Shown in pieces: positions 32,038 to 45,430 of a DNA stretch of 64,000 nucleotides. Position 1 is the stretch's first letter, and each line of letters begins with the position of its first letter. Location of the stretch: the NCBI GenBank assembly GCA_946811695.1, contig OX328132.1, forward strand, positions 100,186,935-100,250,934, read 5' to 3'. Position numbers and translations under genes: made by a program. Source of the stretch: Gonocerus acuteangulatus. Lineage: Eukaryota; Arthropoda; Insecta; Hemiptera; Coreidae. The notes below the pieces were generated by a model, which did not search any database, was not told where the DNA came from, and worked only from the letters and a program-made list of their open reading frames with translations.

Positions 32038-32780
32038 AACTGTAGGAAACACACAAAAAGATTTGTTCAAATGAACGAAATTACCTATGTTTTAAGCACT
32101 TATTTCTCCAAATATGACAATCCCATCGCAAATGTCTTCAAAACAATTTTTGTAGAAAATTTAGTACACTTTCGAATGGTAATCTTTTGCTTGCCAAGAT
32201 TCCAAACCGTTTTCGTGATATTAATGAAAATATACGAAGTTCCCAAAACTTTTCATGTCTAAAAATGTAATATTTTATTTTAATCCTTCCTTTACTCCAA
32301 ACGAAACCAAATTTTCAACATATTAGTTTTGATAAAATTCAAACATGCAGAAAATGTTTCAACTGAAGCCCATGATTCTAAGTACCAAAATCAAAGACAA
32401 AAAGAACAGTTCGAATAAGCGAAATCAATTACTTTAATGTTTTAAGCACTTATTTCTCCGATTGACATCGCCTAATCAAAACTTTCATTAGAACCTTTTT
32501 TGTAGAGCATTTAGGAAGCATTCTAATGGTAATCTTTTGTTTACCAATATTCTCAACCTTTTTCGAGGTTATAAGGAAAGTATACAAAGTTACCAAAACT
32601 TTTCATGTCTGTTCACTGAATCCCGTGATTCTAAGTACCCAAACCAAAAACGGTATTCAAAAACTATTTTTCCAATTTTCTCGAAAACGGTTAGATCTAT
32701 CGCCTTGAAAATGGTTTCATTCCTTTTCCTAGCCCAAGAAGCCTATAAAAAGAGTACTTACAAGCTTATGAACTAAAAAA
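32038..32780 (+). repeat. Spacer-repeat cluster, plus orientation
   Basis: Two spacer copies. The first (32040-32320) is the reverse complement of 14520-14745. Confidence 0.65.
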
Positions 32781-32952
32781 CGTAAGCGTTACAATTTTTT
32801 TGCGCGAATTTCGCCCCAAACGCCATCTTCCAGTAGGCGGATTCTGCTGGTTAACGAACTTGACCTTTCAAATTAGACGACGGATTTTTGTACCAAATTT
32901 CATCACAATCGGACCATTCGTCTTCTACCTAGAGAGCGAACAGACAAATATA

Positions 32953-33024
<72 letters not shown>

Positions 33025-33085
33025 CATATATATATAAATATATACATATATATATATATAAATATATACATATATATATATATGT
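32781..33085 (+). mobile_element. Hairpin unit broken at its (TA)n tract
   Basis: Left half plus a 140-bp mixed TA/CATA/TAAA tract (32946-33083), the longest in the window. Matches 16057-16308. Confidence 0.6.
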
Positions 33086-33397
33086 ATGTATAAGAGAGCA
33101 TGCCTTACTCTAAAGACGATCGATGCCTCTAAAGACAATTGAAATAATAAAAAATGTAAACAAACAAATTATGTAAATATATAAAATTATATTTATTTTA
33201 TGTATATTTATTTTCTAATTATTTAAATTTAGTTATTAATTATTTAATGTTAAATCATTAATGTAATATATCTAAGAACATTTGATGACAAAATTTTATA
33301 AAATACATGTGATATACATTATGTATTGGAACGTGTAGCACAAAATAAACGGCCTCTTTGCAGGGTTACTGCAGAGAGGAAACTAATAAAAAAAAAT

Positions 33398-33401
<4 letters not shown>

Positions 33402-33450
<49 letters not shown>
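33402..33450. repeat. (TA)n tract at the left border of duplication copy 2
   Basis: Uninterrupted TA tract. The corresponding tract in copy 1 (16270-16308) is the core of a hairpin unit. Confidence 0.95.
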
Positions 33451-33452
<2 letters not shown>

Positions 33453-34017
33453 AATACCTCAGACAAGCGGGTCACTAGAGGAATAAGTACTAAATGGTTG
33501 AGGATATCCACATTTTTCAAAATAGTGCCCTCGGAAATAAGAAAATAACAGTTCTAAGGGCTCAAATAGACCTTTGAAGGGAAGGGCTCCATCTTTACCC
33601 ATATGTATCATTACATTTCTGAAAAGTACTAACAAAACAAAGAAGAACTATGCAAACGGGTTTTTGATACGTCAAGTTGTTCTCTGAAAACATAAGTTTT
33701 AATTTGCATGTATTCATCATCTGAATGCATGTATTCCTAATTGTATGTATTCCTCATAAAAAAATAAAAATAAAAAAAATTAAAAAACAAAAAAGAAGCA
33801 CATTAATTTATTTAAGTAGTGTAAACTAAAAAAATAAACAAATAAATATTGGGACATTACACATGATAGTTGCTAAAATTTCAGATCACAAACAATGAAG
33901 GAGTTGGTGGCCTGATGACATAAGTCCTGCGGGGGAAGAAAATAATTTATAAGAGCTGGTTTTAAGATTAAGGATTAAGAGATAATGACTAAATCAGATA
34001 CATATCATTGAGTGTTT

Positions 34018-34576
34018 GAAAACCCAAATAGAGCCGGAGTATCGATATGCAGCACCGGTGGAAAATCAACATGTGGTGTGGACTCATCGAGAGCTTGCTA
34101 TCGGTCCATATTTTTTACCCGGTACCTTTACTGGTACTAATTAGAATTAGCGACTAATGGAAACCATGTAAACTTTATGTCTGACATAAATTCTACACGG
34201 TTTACATTAGTCAGAATTTCTCTCTGATATAAATATCCTGCAATAACTTTCCTAGTGTAAACGCACCCTAAGACTACATGAGGCAGTCCCTATGTGTACA
34301 GCATGATGAACGCCCCACCCATTTTTCCCTCTCTACAAGAAAAGTAGTTGGATGTTTTTTTACCAGCGGTGGAATGGAACCTGGCCACCTTTATCACCAG
34401 ATTTAAATTCTTTGGGTTTTGTTTAGGAGGCTAGTTGAAAGACCAGCTCGGCAGCCTATTTGTACAATTTACAGGTGACCTTGTTCAGCAGATTATTAGA
34501 GTTACTTCTGACATGGTGAACAGAACAATAGTCTTTCTAGGAAGAAGAGTGGAGTTATGTCTCGTTAATGAAGGGA
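34018..34576 (+). pseudogene. Mariner-type transposase relic, copy 2
   Basis: Duplicate of the copy 1 relic with a further deletion: sequence jumps from cctttactggt (34134) into the middle of the MITE, removing the segment after FTG and the left half of the MITE. The WPPLSPDL block and C-terminal block are intact. Its end motif is at 34639. Confidence 0.75.
34144..34268. mobile_element. Truncated copy of the palindromic MITE
   Basis: Right three-quarters of the 173-bp MITE. The left terminus was lost in a deletion with short filler (actaatt), so it can no longer fold fully. Confidence 0.75.
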
Positions 34577-35693
34577 TATTTTATTTTTTTATTTTTATTG
34601 CATACAAGATTTCTCCATTGCAAGGACTTGGCCTTATACAGGGTGTCCCACATTGAGTTGTCATAACTTTAAGGGTTTATTCTGCACCTCATTTGTAGTT
34701 CAGGGACGCAGAAATGAGCGTCCTATCTCAACATGTAGCAGAGCTATTCAAACTTTAGTATATTTCAAAACTATTGGGTTTTCTTATGGAAAACTCTGTT
34801 TTCCGGATTTCTGGTCTATGTATCGTAAATGACGACCACATTTTTAGAATCGACATTAAATTTCCAATAAGAAACACCAGTTATTGAAATGTTGTCATGT
34901 AAATTAGGAGCTTTTTAGGGCAACTTTTTTTATTAGGGTTTTCTTAACTCATTCAATATTTTCTTAATCAGTTATTTGTAGACTTAGCGGTTTGCCTACG
35001 CCTCAAAAGTTGCCTTATTTAATAAGATTTAAAATGGTACTCTGGTGTTTTAAAAACAAAAATTATTTAAGTCCATTTTTTTCTGATTTCTAAGTCAAAA
35101 CCAATACATTTGCTTTAGTGTAAAGAAGCCATTACCAACACAGTATTTAATTTCACGCGAATATGGTGATGTCCCATCCTTCTCACACTAGGTACACACA
35201 CCTTTTGCTCTGATTAAGGATTAGGGGACTTTTTGGAAGGAATGAAAGAAAACAGAAGAACATTTTGGAAATAATCACAATTATTGTTAACATAATAAAT
35301 ACAGATATTATATTTTTATGCTTTGAGGGTCTTGTTTTACTAAACTTTTATTTTTAAGAGTAGTATAATAGTCTTTTCATTTAAATCTATTTTTTTTCAC
35401 TATATTTGCACGTGAGAGTTTTTTCAATACAATTTCTAATGATTGTAATGAATAACCCAGTTACTTATAAGCAATATTTCATTAATAATACGATGTAATA
35501 AGTATTAAAAGAATTCCTAATTAGTGAGAACCAAAAAAATGGATTACTTTATATTAAATGTTTATTTTTAATTGCAGTTTTTGTTTGTTTTCTTTTATTT
35601 TTTTTACTACAATTTTTTTTTTGGGGGGGGGGGGTATCCTCAGTGTCCTGACAATTATTATCATTAACATTATTGTAGCAACACTTTCAGAGG

Positions 35694-36190
35694 CTATTTA
35701 CATCTAAAGTTAATGGTTTTGTTAGTAAGGTGTTGGATAACATAAGCAACCCACTGACTCTTCCCCTTTATAGCTGGTGATATGGCTGCTATATTGAAGT
35801 CAAAATCAGCTGGTAGTAAAGGTACAGAAATTAGCCAAGTCTCCGAAAAGCATACGAGACCACAATTTGTGAAATGGTTCAATTCTTCAATTAGGTTTTG
35901 GAAGTCAGAACTATTCCAAAATAACATCTTGAATTTTTTAAAAAATCATTCCATTTTATTCTTTCTTCTTTTCTTCCTGAGGCTCGGGGATCTGTAATTG
36001 CTAATCCTCTTTTTTTAGTATTTTCTGCAGTGTCGCGCCAATGCTTCAGCACACTCTTCCCAGACTCCTTATGCTTCTTAGTGTTTCCAGGCTTGATGTA
36101 TAAAAATTGTTCTGAAGCCTCTAATGGAGGGATATTGGAAAAGTTGTTGTAAAAAAGGAGTTTAATATTTGACTTTTGATTTTCATTCAT
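35694..36190 (-). pseudogene. Non-LTR retrotransposon-like endonuclease fragment, copy 2
   Basis: Copy of 18657-19153. SETWPIS is SETWLIS here. A different A/T partition at 35935-35942 keeps the upstream frame open for 99 codons instead of 83. Confidence 0.45.
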
Positions 36191-36615
36191 AGATATAGTT
36201 CATTTTTTTTGTTGCAATAAATACAATTTTTCATATTAAATGACACTCTTGCCTAAAGCTCCAATTTTCATTCATTTTCTTTTTTATTTTACACTAAAAA
36301 GAATCGTTTTGTTGAATGCTAAACATTAAGGGGGGGGGGGGCTGATAAATTTAATCTCGTGTGCTGATATAAAAGTATCTTGTGTTAAGATATATGACTG
36401 AGTTTACCATTAATGCATTTCTTAAGTCTTTCCTAGGGCTTATATAAGAAATAAATTGGAAGGGGAGGGGGCTGGGATCCTTTCCGGGGTACGGAATATT
36501 AACAATCTATAACTTGGAGTAGCTAGCCAACTAAAACGATATTATACCCAAAGATGTATCTTCTGCACTCATTCAAATCTTATTTAATTTATTTTTGAGG
36601 TTTTTATGACACATT

Positions 36616-36870
36616 TTAACTAACTAAGTCCCCCTTGTGTTGTGTTTGTTTGAACAACAGAATACCATTTGCTATTGTGTTAGACGTAGAATATAACAGT
36701 AATAGTTTTATTTTATTAAGAAGTGAATTTAAAAGGTACATATCGTTTATGTCCTTGACTGATTTGATTTTATATTCAACATTTTCCTCAATGTCGTAAT
36801 TATTGCATCTGCCAAACGATTTTTTTTTCATTGGACTCACTATTTCTGGTAAGCCAATATATTGCATATC
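36616..36870 (-). CDS. Putative terminal exon (T), copy 2
   Basis: Second copy of the 84-codon terminal exon with the same acceptor, stop and length. One visible residue change is NSLLNK for NLLLNK. Conservation of an open frame through nine consecutive A residues in both copies supports coding, but the duplication is young. Confidence 0.5.
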   Translation of the reverse strand, partial: DMQYIGLPEIVSPMKKKSFGRCNNYDIEENVEYKIKSVKDINDMYLLNSLLNKIKLLLLYSTSNTIANGILLFKQTQHKGDLVS

Positions 36871-37371
36871 CTAAACTATTTACAAGACAATATCGAGCCC
36901 TCGTTTAAATCATTGTATGCTTCTAGAAATTTAAATGTTGTTCTGTAGCTGTTCAAATAAAAAAAGTGTCCTCCTAATCATACAAGTTAGTTATCATGGC
37001 TAAAACCATCAGCTTTAATTACACAGGGCAACATTTGATCTAAAAATTAGAAACACTCGTAGTAGTATGGTCCTTATGGGTTTTTTGGGGTCCCTGATTA
37101 CGATGAGCAGGTTGGTTAACCATCATCACATCAGATTCAAGGAAAATTCTGAAAAAATGTATGCGTATGTTTTTGAGGTCTTTGAGTCTGAGTCCGTAGG
37201 TTTTTTGAACTTACACGTCTTTTCCTAGAGGTCATTTGAAGGTCAAAGAGTCATGAGGTCAACCTCATAGGCGGGTTTCCTCCCTATGGGGGGTGGGAAG
37301 AACCGCGCTATTTGGAAGGATTAATATATATTAATTAAAAATATTTTAATGTTGCTTCTAAAAGTACTTAC

Positions 37372-37428
37372 AGTCTCCAGCCAATTTGAACTTGTTGGTT
37401 TAGGGGTTTCAATATACAAAAGTTTCTC
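37372..37428 (-). CDS. 57-nt exon (E57), copy 2
   Basis: Same splice sites and length, but two substitutions change the product to ETPKPTSSNWLET in its second half, removing the cysteine. The paired E42 is deleted here: unit sequence jumps at about 37540 to the gaagtttaaatg part of the unit. Confidence 0.5.
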
Positions 37429-38214
37429 CTAAAATTAAAAGGCGTAAATATAAGTATTAAAAAAGATAAAGAGATAAATTTATCCAAAATAAAATATATT
37501 TTAGTGTAAAGTCTTAATTTTAATTCTTAAAAATAAATAAGAAGTTTAAATGTTGTTCTGCAGCTGTTCAAAGAAAAAAAAGTGTCCTCCTAATCATACA
37601 AGTTAGTTATTATGGCTAAAACCATCAGCTTTAATTACACAGGGCAACATTTGATCTTGTAGTAGTAGCACTTGTAGTAGTATGGTCCTTGTGGGTTTTA
37701 TGGGGTCCCTGATTACAATGAGCAGGTTGGTTAATCATCATCACATCAGATTCAAGGAAAATTCTGCAAAATGTATGCGTATGTTTTTGAGGTCTTTAAG
37801 TCTGAGTCACTACTTTGTTTGAACTTACGCCTTTTCCTAGAGGTCATCTGAAGGTCAAAGAGAGAAAAAAAATTGAAACAAATCATTCAAAAATTTATTT
37901 CCTGGGAGGCAGAGCAAGTAAAACAACTATGGGTTCGGATTCAGGGATCTCAAAAACATATACATTAATTTTTTTCAGAATTTCTCTACGTTTTTTTTTT
38001 CTCCATTTGCCCTCCAAATGACCTTCACATGACCTATAGAAAAACGCGTAAGTCCAACAAACTACGGATTTGGACTCAGGGACCTCAAAAACACGAATTT
38101 ATTCAAATTTTTCCTACTGTTCTTTCTCTATTTGACGTTCAATGATCTTGAATCTGATCTGATGAAGGTTAACTAACCCGCTCATCGTAATCAGCGACCC
38201 AAAAATCCCCATAC

Positions 38215-38243
38215 CACTCCCAATCTACACATCTACTGTGAGG
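38215..38243 (-). CDS. Short C..W exon-like block, copy 2
   Basis: Copy of 25696-25724, reading PHSRCVDWE. Same uncertain donor. Confidence 0.28.
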
Positions 38244-38409
38244 CTGCAGTTACTCATAGAAGTTATGCCATCAGTCGGTTAGGATAGTGGTAGATCAGGT
38301 GTGAATATTTCGTTCTTACAATAAGTACGTGGATACGTACCAGTGGATGGAAACAAATTATTATGTGACGTAATAAATGTACTTAATTAGTATTTACATA
38401 GGTGCTCAC

Positions 38410-38472
38410 CTTTTCAGATTTTGCGGAGCATGACGTTTTTGATGATCTCAGGCTATAGCCTCCACATGTCTT
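38410..38472 (-). CDS. 63-nt exon (E63), copy 2
   Basis: Same splice sites and length as copy 1, with one replacement (threonine to serine in LRTSK). Confidence 0.58.
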
Positions 38473-38761
38473 CTGAAATGATGATAGAGGCATATGAGTA
38501 CAGAAAAGCTAATTAATGAAAAAATATAAAATTATAGTAATTAATAAAACCACAGTATGCGTGTGGAATAGAAAAAACTTTGTTTGTTATTAGGTAATTC
38601 TAAAAGTACGTTCTTCTTCAACCCACCTGCTTACATGGTAATAATTTACGCCAAATAAGAAAAATCTGACTCATAGAAACAAAGTCTTCTTGGCGTATTG
38701 ATTATAACACTATGTGCAGATGCTGGTAAAGCCCAAGTGTAGCCTGGATATATACATATAC

Positions 38762-38819
<58 letters not shown>

Positions 38820-38823
<4 letters not shown>

Positions 38824-39085
38824 GGGCGAGTTTAGCTCAATGGTAGAGCACTGGACCCATATGCTGGAAAACCTGAGTTCAATCCCGAGCAAACACTACC
38901 AAGCACGGCCACCCTAGCAGTCGAAGCTTCAGAGGGGAAAATCAGGCGGCCGAAGCATAGTACTGGCCACACTATCTCCCTAGTGTGCCGTATGGTCAGG
39001 AATCAGATACCTCTTTAGTAACTGTCCCAGAGGGCTCTCATGGCCTGCTTTCGGGACTGATTGAAATCCCGAAAACAATTACCGC
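38820..39085 (+). mobile_element. tRNA-derived SINE, family V, copy 2
   Basis: Copy of 26303-26570 within the second duplication. The D-arm region (tagagcac) is in the canonical form. Confidence 0.7.
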
Positions 39086-39173
39086 TTGCCCTATTTAAAT
39101 ATCTGTCAGCAAGATTAAATTCGCTATTATGTATCATATACTAGTTTTCGAGAAAAAAGCAAACTCGCTTTTT

Positions 39174-39319
39174 TTAGCGCTGTTCCTCCCTCCCTCCATA
39201 GCGAGGAACCTCGCTTATAAGGTTGATCTCATGAAACAATCCGGAAGTGTCGACTAGAAAATTTCGCGTTTCAGAACCCCTAGAGACCGAAAATAACGGT
39301 GGTTCAAATTTGTATATAC

Positions 39320-39366
<47 letters not shown>
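39174..39366 (-). mobile_element. Hairpin unit half, copy 2
   Basis: Duplicate of 26658-26870 with small changes (gcgctgttcc, cctcgc). Confidence 0.6.
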
Positions 39367-39369
<3 letters not shown>

Positions 39370-40025
39370 GTGTTAAAAAATGGATCTATGAAGCTCAATA
39401 TCCCGAACATGTAGGCATCTTTATAAAAAAGTAGTTCGAAAATGAAAGCTTAATTAATTTATTTTACGTCGTTTATTTAATTTACTTCAATTGATACATT
39501 GTTGGGAAAAAATATGTGGAGATTTTTTATGGGTTATATTTTGGGATGTTAAGGATTGCATCAGTTCAGGAATTACCTGGGAAGGTCTTAAGTCAATTTT
39601 TTTGTAAAAACTCAAAGATTGTATGCCTTAGAAAACATATCAAATACAAAAATATAAGCAAAAACGCGAATTTTTCAGAAAAGTTTTATATTTAAAAGGC
39701 CGTAACTTCGCTCCAAATGAACAAATCGAGCTCGTCAAGGTCTCAAAAAATTAGTACATTTAAGCACTAAAAGGCAGTACCCAGGAAATAGTCGTTTATT
39801 TTGGTTAACAACTTGAATAAAAATGTTATAGTTTACAATATCCTAAACAATGAGTTTTGTGGGGTTAAACAAAAAGTGCAGGACTTTATCTGACCCCGGA
39901 TTCGTATTCAGGGACCCCAAAAACATATAGTAAACACGATCTGGTCTCTGGGTCCAGACTTTTTTTCTTTTTTTTTTTTTTTTTGTTGTGTGGGTGTGTA
40001 ATCAATATATAATTTTAATAGACAT

Positions 40026-40507
<482 letters not shown>

Positions 40508-40653
40508 TGTTTAGTAATTTCTGCAATTTTTCTAGCCTGAATAGCTATTTTCTTTGAAATAAAAGAATCAAATCAACTTAATATTTAAACAAATAAATAT
40601 AATTAAATCAAAATAATTAATTAATGATATGATAAATATAATAAGTTTCTTAC

Positions 40654-40707
40654 CTCTACATTTTCTTTTCTCGGATTTCCCGAGGGTGGATTTCCTCGAT
40701 GTCTCTT
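40654..40707 (-). CDS. 54-nt exon (E54), copy 2
   Basis: Same splice sites and 18 codons as copy 1. Confidence 0.53.
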
Positions 40708-41200
40708 CTAAAATAATAATGGAAAATTATAAGTGTGAAGTTCAAAAATGGAAAACAATAAAGCATTTAAAACATAAATAAATTACTTTTAAATTAAAAA
40801 CTTTCAAGGATTGCGCACTTGTAAAAGGTAATTCAAAAACTACTACGTGTTGTACTTTAAACTCAGCAACTCCGATAAATAATCAATTAATAAAAAAAAA
40901 CTCCGAAAAAAACTAGACATTTGAATATGTTCTGTCGAGTGCAGGTATGTTGCTTATAGATATTTTTCCAAAAATCTTGAAAAGCTACTATCTTTCGAAA
41001 TTAGCTAGGACAAATATTACAAGTCCATTCGTAACATTTCTCTCTTGGTGTAAATATTTTGATCGTACCGTAACAAACACAGTGGGAACTACAATTTTGG
41101 TAAAGTAACTTGTGAATCAAATAAATTATTAAATGACTAAATAAGTTTGTATACATATTATAGTCTTCTGGTATTGACCGTGTCACAAACGTTTCGCTAG

Positions 41201-42372
41201 TCATACTGCCAGTTTCCTCAGGGTCTTCTTAGTCTGAGAATGAGGATGTTCTTCTAGTTCTTCTGTATAAATACCTCTCTTTGTATTCCTCCGTAGGCGT
41301 AGTCTGCTCTTCCATGCCCCTGATTGGTTGGTCCCGGCCTTTCTTGATTCTGGTTGGTGGGTTCCATCTGGATCATTGATTGGCTGAATTGCGTTTTTTC
41401 TTTTTCCCCTAGGTTTAATTACCGGATGCCATAATTTGCTGAGCTTGTACCCATCTTCTTTGTTGAAATTTTCCGGGCATCGTACCATTTCTATGGCTTC
41501 CCTTATGATCCGTTCTTGATAATTTTCTATTTTCGCCAGAATGCTTACTTGGTCGAATTGGATAGCATGATTAGTGTTAAAAAAAATGTTCTGCTACCGC
41601 CGATTTTTCAGTATTGCCATTCTTAACTGTCTTCATATGTTCTGTTATTCTAGTGCACACCAATCTTCCTGTCTGTCCAATGTATTATTTTCCGCAGGAG
41701 CATGGGATACTGTAGACACCTGGTGATCTTAGCTTCAAATTATCCTTGGGGTTATTTATTATTTGACTTATCTTGCAGTCAGTGGTGTACACTGTTTTTA
41801 TGTTATGTTTCTTCAGAAACTTTGTAATCTTCTCTGTAGTACCTTTTACATAGGGAATGATTACTTTTCCCTCGTTTGGGTCTTTTTGCATTCCCTTTTC
41901 TGTCGACTTTACATTTCTTTTTGCTTTAATGGTTTGCCTATTTATAGTTTCGTCCGTGTATCCGTTTTTTCTTAGAGCTGACTTTAGGTGTCTCTCTTCT
42001 TTTCTGAGATGATTTGGTTGGGAAATCCTGATAGCTCTGGTCATGAGGGTAGTGATCAAAGTGTTCTTCTGGGCTGGGTGGTGATGAGAAGCTGCGTTTA
42101 GGTATCTGTCTGTGTGAGTCGGTTTTCTGTAAACCGAATGTTCTAGACGGTCTCCAATCTTCTCTAATTTCACATCCAGGAACGGCAATACCCCGTCTTC
42201 TTCAATTTTCATGGTGAACTTGATGTTGTTGTGAATCTCGTTAATGTGTTGGAAAAAATGTTTTAATGTCTCTTTTCCGTGGGGCCAAATCACGAACGTA
42301 TCGTCCACATATCTAAACCAATACCTTGGTTTCCACTCCGCAGTTTCTATAGCTGTCTTTTCAAACTCCTAA
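41201..42372 (-). pseudogene. Penelope-like element, RT C-terminus plus GIY-YIG, copy 2
   Basis: Copy of 28697-29847 with the same TAA at the YIG tyrosine and the same T-run frameshift, so both lesions predate the segmental duplication. There are scattered replacements (for example EHINEI to QHINEI). The 3-prime end has lost atttctttgccg near 41188. Confidence 0.92.
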
Positions 42373-42420
42373 AATATTGGCATCCTAAAGTATTGCCATT
42401 CTTAACTGTCTCCTATATGA

Positions 42421-42830
42421 AGACAGTTAAGAATGGCAATACTGAAAAATCGGCGGTAGCAGAACATTTTTATAACACTACTCATGCTATCCAATTCGAC
42501 CAAGTAAGCATTCTGGCGAAAATAGAAAATTATCAAGAACGGATCATAAGGGAAGCCATAGAAATAGTACTATGACCGGAAAATTTCAACAAAGAAGATG
42601 GGTACAAGCTCAGCAAATTATGGCATCCGGTAATTAAACCTAGGGAAAAAAGAAAAAACTATATTCAGCCAATCAATGATCCAGATGGAACCCACCAACC
42701 AGAATCAAGCAAGACCGGGACCAACAAATCAGGGACATGGAAGAGCAGACTACGCCCGCGGAGGAATACAAAGAGAGGTATTTATACAGAAGAACTAGAA
42801 GAACATCCTCATTCTCAGGCTAAGCCCTAA
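42421..42830 (+). pseudogene. Inverted second PLE 3-prime fragment, copy 2
   Basis: Copy of 29936-30345. A further stop (tatgaccgg for tatgcccgg near 42573) truncates the frame after EIVL. Confidence 0.88.
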
Positions 42831-43157
42831 GGAAGCTGGCAGTATGACTAGCGAAACGTCGGCAAAGAAATTTGTGACAAGGTCAATACCAGAAGACTAT
42901 AATATGTGTAATGACTTGGACCGTGGAAGCCTACGAGTTAAGTTTATATACATGTTTCTTTATGGATTATTACATCCTGTATAATAATACATCTGGTAAT
43001 ATGATATTTGATACAATGTGAACGTTCTGTGCTCAAGGCCTCCCAACTTCATCCTCGATTAACGCCCAGAAAGACGTTCAGATGAAGTTGAGAGGGGCTG
43101 AAGTCGAAGAGAGAACTAAATAAGTAATGATTAAATTGTGTTTATAAAATAACTTAC

Positions 43158-43215
43158 CATCGGAAATGTTTCTGACCTCACTGAAGGGGAGTAAATCTTC
43201 TTCCACGCGAATACT
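43158..43215 (-). CDS. 58-nt exon (E58), unique upstream exon
   Basis: Acceptor ataattcttcgttttcag and donor gtaagttat flank 58 nt. If it must end in phase 0 to join E54, it reads VFAWKKIYSPSVRSETFPM after one leading base; frame 0 from the first base is also open. The upstream intron (actaataattcttc) resembles those of E42, E54 and E63. It lies just outside the duplicated segment, so only the copy 2 gene would have it. Confidence 0.5.
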
Positions 43216-43364
43216 CTGAAAACGAAGAATTATTAGTAGAAACATAAAAAATGAAAAAAATTTACAGTAACAAATAGAAGTATAAAATTTCTATTAGTAG
43301 TAACTATTTATTTTTAGTTCAGTATCTATTACACATTCCTCTTATACCTCATCATAACACACAC

Positions 43365-43377
<13 letters not shown>

Positions 43378-43450
<73 letters not shown>
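43378..43450. repeat. (TA)n(CA)n tract bordering the foldback element
   Basis: About 15 TA followed by about 20 AC units, running into the terminal motif of the foldback element. Confidence 0.95.
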
Positions 43451-43453
<3 letters not shown>

Positions 43454-44773
43454 GTGTCCCGTAAATGTATAGTCACATTTTGGGAGGTGATAAAGGAACC
43501 TTAGGGGAACAAAAAATGTTATGTGACGATTTTCCGAATTCTCAGACATAAGGGGGAAAACGACATTTTATTGTTTTTTCGAGACAAACGTGGTTTTTAG
43601 AAGAATTATCGTTGTAGCTCCGTCCCAGGTGGTTGTACTAGAAAGAAAGTGAAACCAATCGAAAGCTGAGTGAATTTACTATAAAAATAGTTGGGAGCAA
43701 ACATAAAAATGAATGAATTTAAGTATGTCTATCTTACCAAAAGAAAGCTATTCTAAATTTCCTGACTTTTTCTTGATATTTCTTACAAGCGTTACTCCTC
43801 AACCAGCTTTCCATTCATGTATCACAACCCTGTGTTATTGAAGCAAGTGAACGATTTAGGAACAAAAGTTTATAAAAAAATATGAATCTGTGAAAAGAAA
43901 ATTATTTTTTTTTCCTCAGTTTAATCAAAAAGTTCAAAAGAAATAGTTATTTTTATAAATATTTACTTAAATATTAAGTAAATATTTATTAATTATAATA
44001 ATATTTTCAGGTTAATTAAATTAACCTGAAAAATAATTATGTTTACATAGTTAACACATTTGAACACATTTTTCAGGTATTTATAATTAAAAAACCAATG
44101 CTTAACCTTGAATTGATGCTGATGGCCACGCTTGTGAACCGCCCTGGGATTCTCGTGAACCCATGTGTGATTGTTGTGGTAATTAAATATCCCATCCCTA
44201 ATAGTAAATAAGATATAGATAGTCCTGTAAAAATGTGTTGAAATGTGTTAACTATGTAAAAATAATTATTTTTCGGGTTAATGTGTAGTTGGGGTTCATT
44301 AATGGCCATCACCTAGACCCAGTATTAGTTACTGTAATTAATAAATTCAAAATAAATGTGTATTTTATTTATTTACTGTTATAGAACTTTTATTATTTTT
44401 GTGAAAGTAATTTTTTTTTATTGTTTTAAATAAATATTTACTTAATATTTAAGTAAATATTTATAAAAATAACTATTTCTTTTGAGCTTTTTGAATAAAC
44501 TGAGGAAAAAAAAATTGTTTCTTTTCACAGAACTATTTTTATAGTAAATTTACTCAGCTTTCGATTGGTTTCACTTTCTTTCTAGTACAACCACCTGGGA
44601 CGGAGCTACAATGATTATTCTTCTAAAAACCACATTTGTCTAGAAAAAACAATAAAATGTCGTTTTCCCCCTTATGTGTGAGAATTCGGAAAATCGTCAC
44701 ATAACATTTTTTGTTCCCCTAAGGTTCCTTTATCACCTCCCAAAATATGACTATACATTTACGGGACACCCTG
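43450..44773. mobile_element. 1.3-kb foldback element with CAGGGTGTCCCG ends
   Basis: Terminal inverted repeats begin cagggtgtcccg and end cgggacaccctg. The outer arms (to about 43690 and from about 44530) are nearly identical. Inner arms also pair (43900-44079 with 44224-44515). The only unpaired parts are a 200-bp left-arm segment (43692-43888) and a 145-bp core (44080-44223). No transposase. A minus-strand 79-codon frame over the core looks fortuitous. Confidence 0.88.
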
Positions 44774-44787
44774 AATATATATATATA

Positions 44788-45430
44788 GGCATCGCCAGGT
44801 TGCGCATACTTCACATGTGGGTTAGAAATCAAATAAAGCCATTTTCGAGGCTATTATGAAAATAGGATGCACATTTTTCACCGTTCGTTAAGCAGCAGAA
44901 TCCGTCCCCCATAGTTTTCTGGGCACATAGTTTTCTGGGCGAAATTGGTGTAAAATAAAACGTAACGCTTACCCGTAACGTAGGTACTCGTTTAACATTG
45001 GAAAAAGAATGAAACCATCAAAGCGATATCTGTAACCGTTTAAAAGAAAAATTGATACAAAATTTGAGTATTCAGAACAATTGATTGGGTATATGAATTG
45101 AAATATTTTCTATGTGTTTAAAATTCATCTAAACTGAGATATTCAAGTGTTGGTTATATTTGGAGTTCAGGAAGTATTCGGAAAAAAAAATTATTAATAG
45201 AAATGAAAAGTCTTGGGATCCTCGTATATTTTCTTAAATATCTCGAAATCGGATGAAAAAATCGGTAAGTCAAAGATAACCATTCGAAATCTTACTAAAT
45301 TCTCTTAAAAAAAAAAAAAGGTTCTGATGTCATTTTCGATGGGGTGATGTCCATCGGAGAAATTATTGCTTGAAACTTCGAAATTGTCAGTTTTGTTCTT
45401 TTGAACGGGGTTTTGTCTCTGTATACCTAA
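44788..45430. repeat. Strongly diverged hairpin-unit and spacer sequence
   Basis: Recognisable as gcagcagaatccgtcccc, aaacgtaacgcttacc, aatatctcgaaatcggatg and gatgtccatcggagaaatt, with many substitutions; the oldest copy seen here. 45431-45738 adds a decayed relative of the 15284 element. Confidence 0.5.

Noticed and set aside
33087..33138. Possible 20-nt microexon (acceptor ttgtctttag, donor gtaaggc)
   Set aside because: It lies between two direct repeats (gtctttagag) beside a microsatellite; too short and unsupported.
44073..44312. 79-codon minus-strand frame in the foldback element core
   Set aside because: It overlaps inverted-repeat arms, has no coding bias and no recognisable motif.
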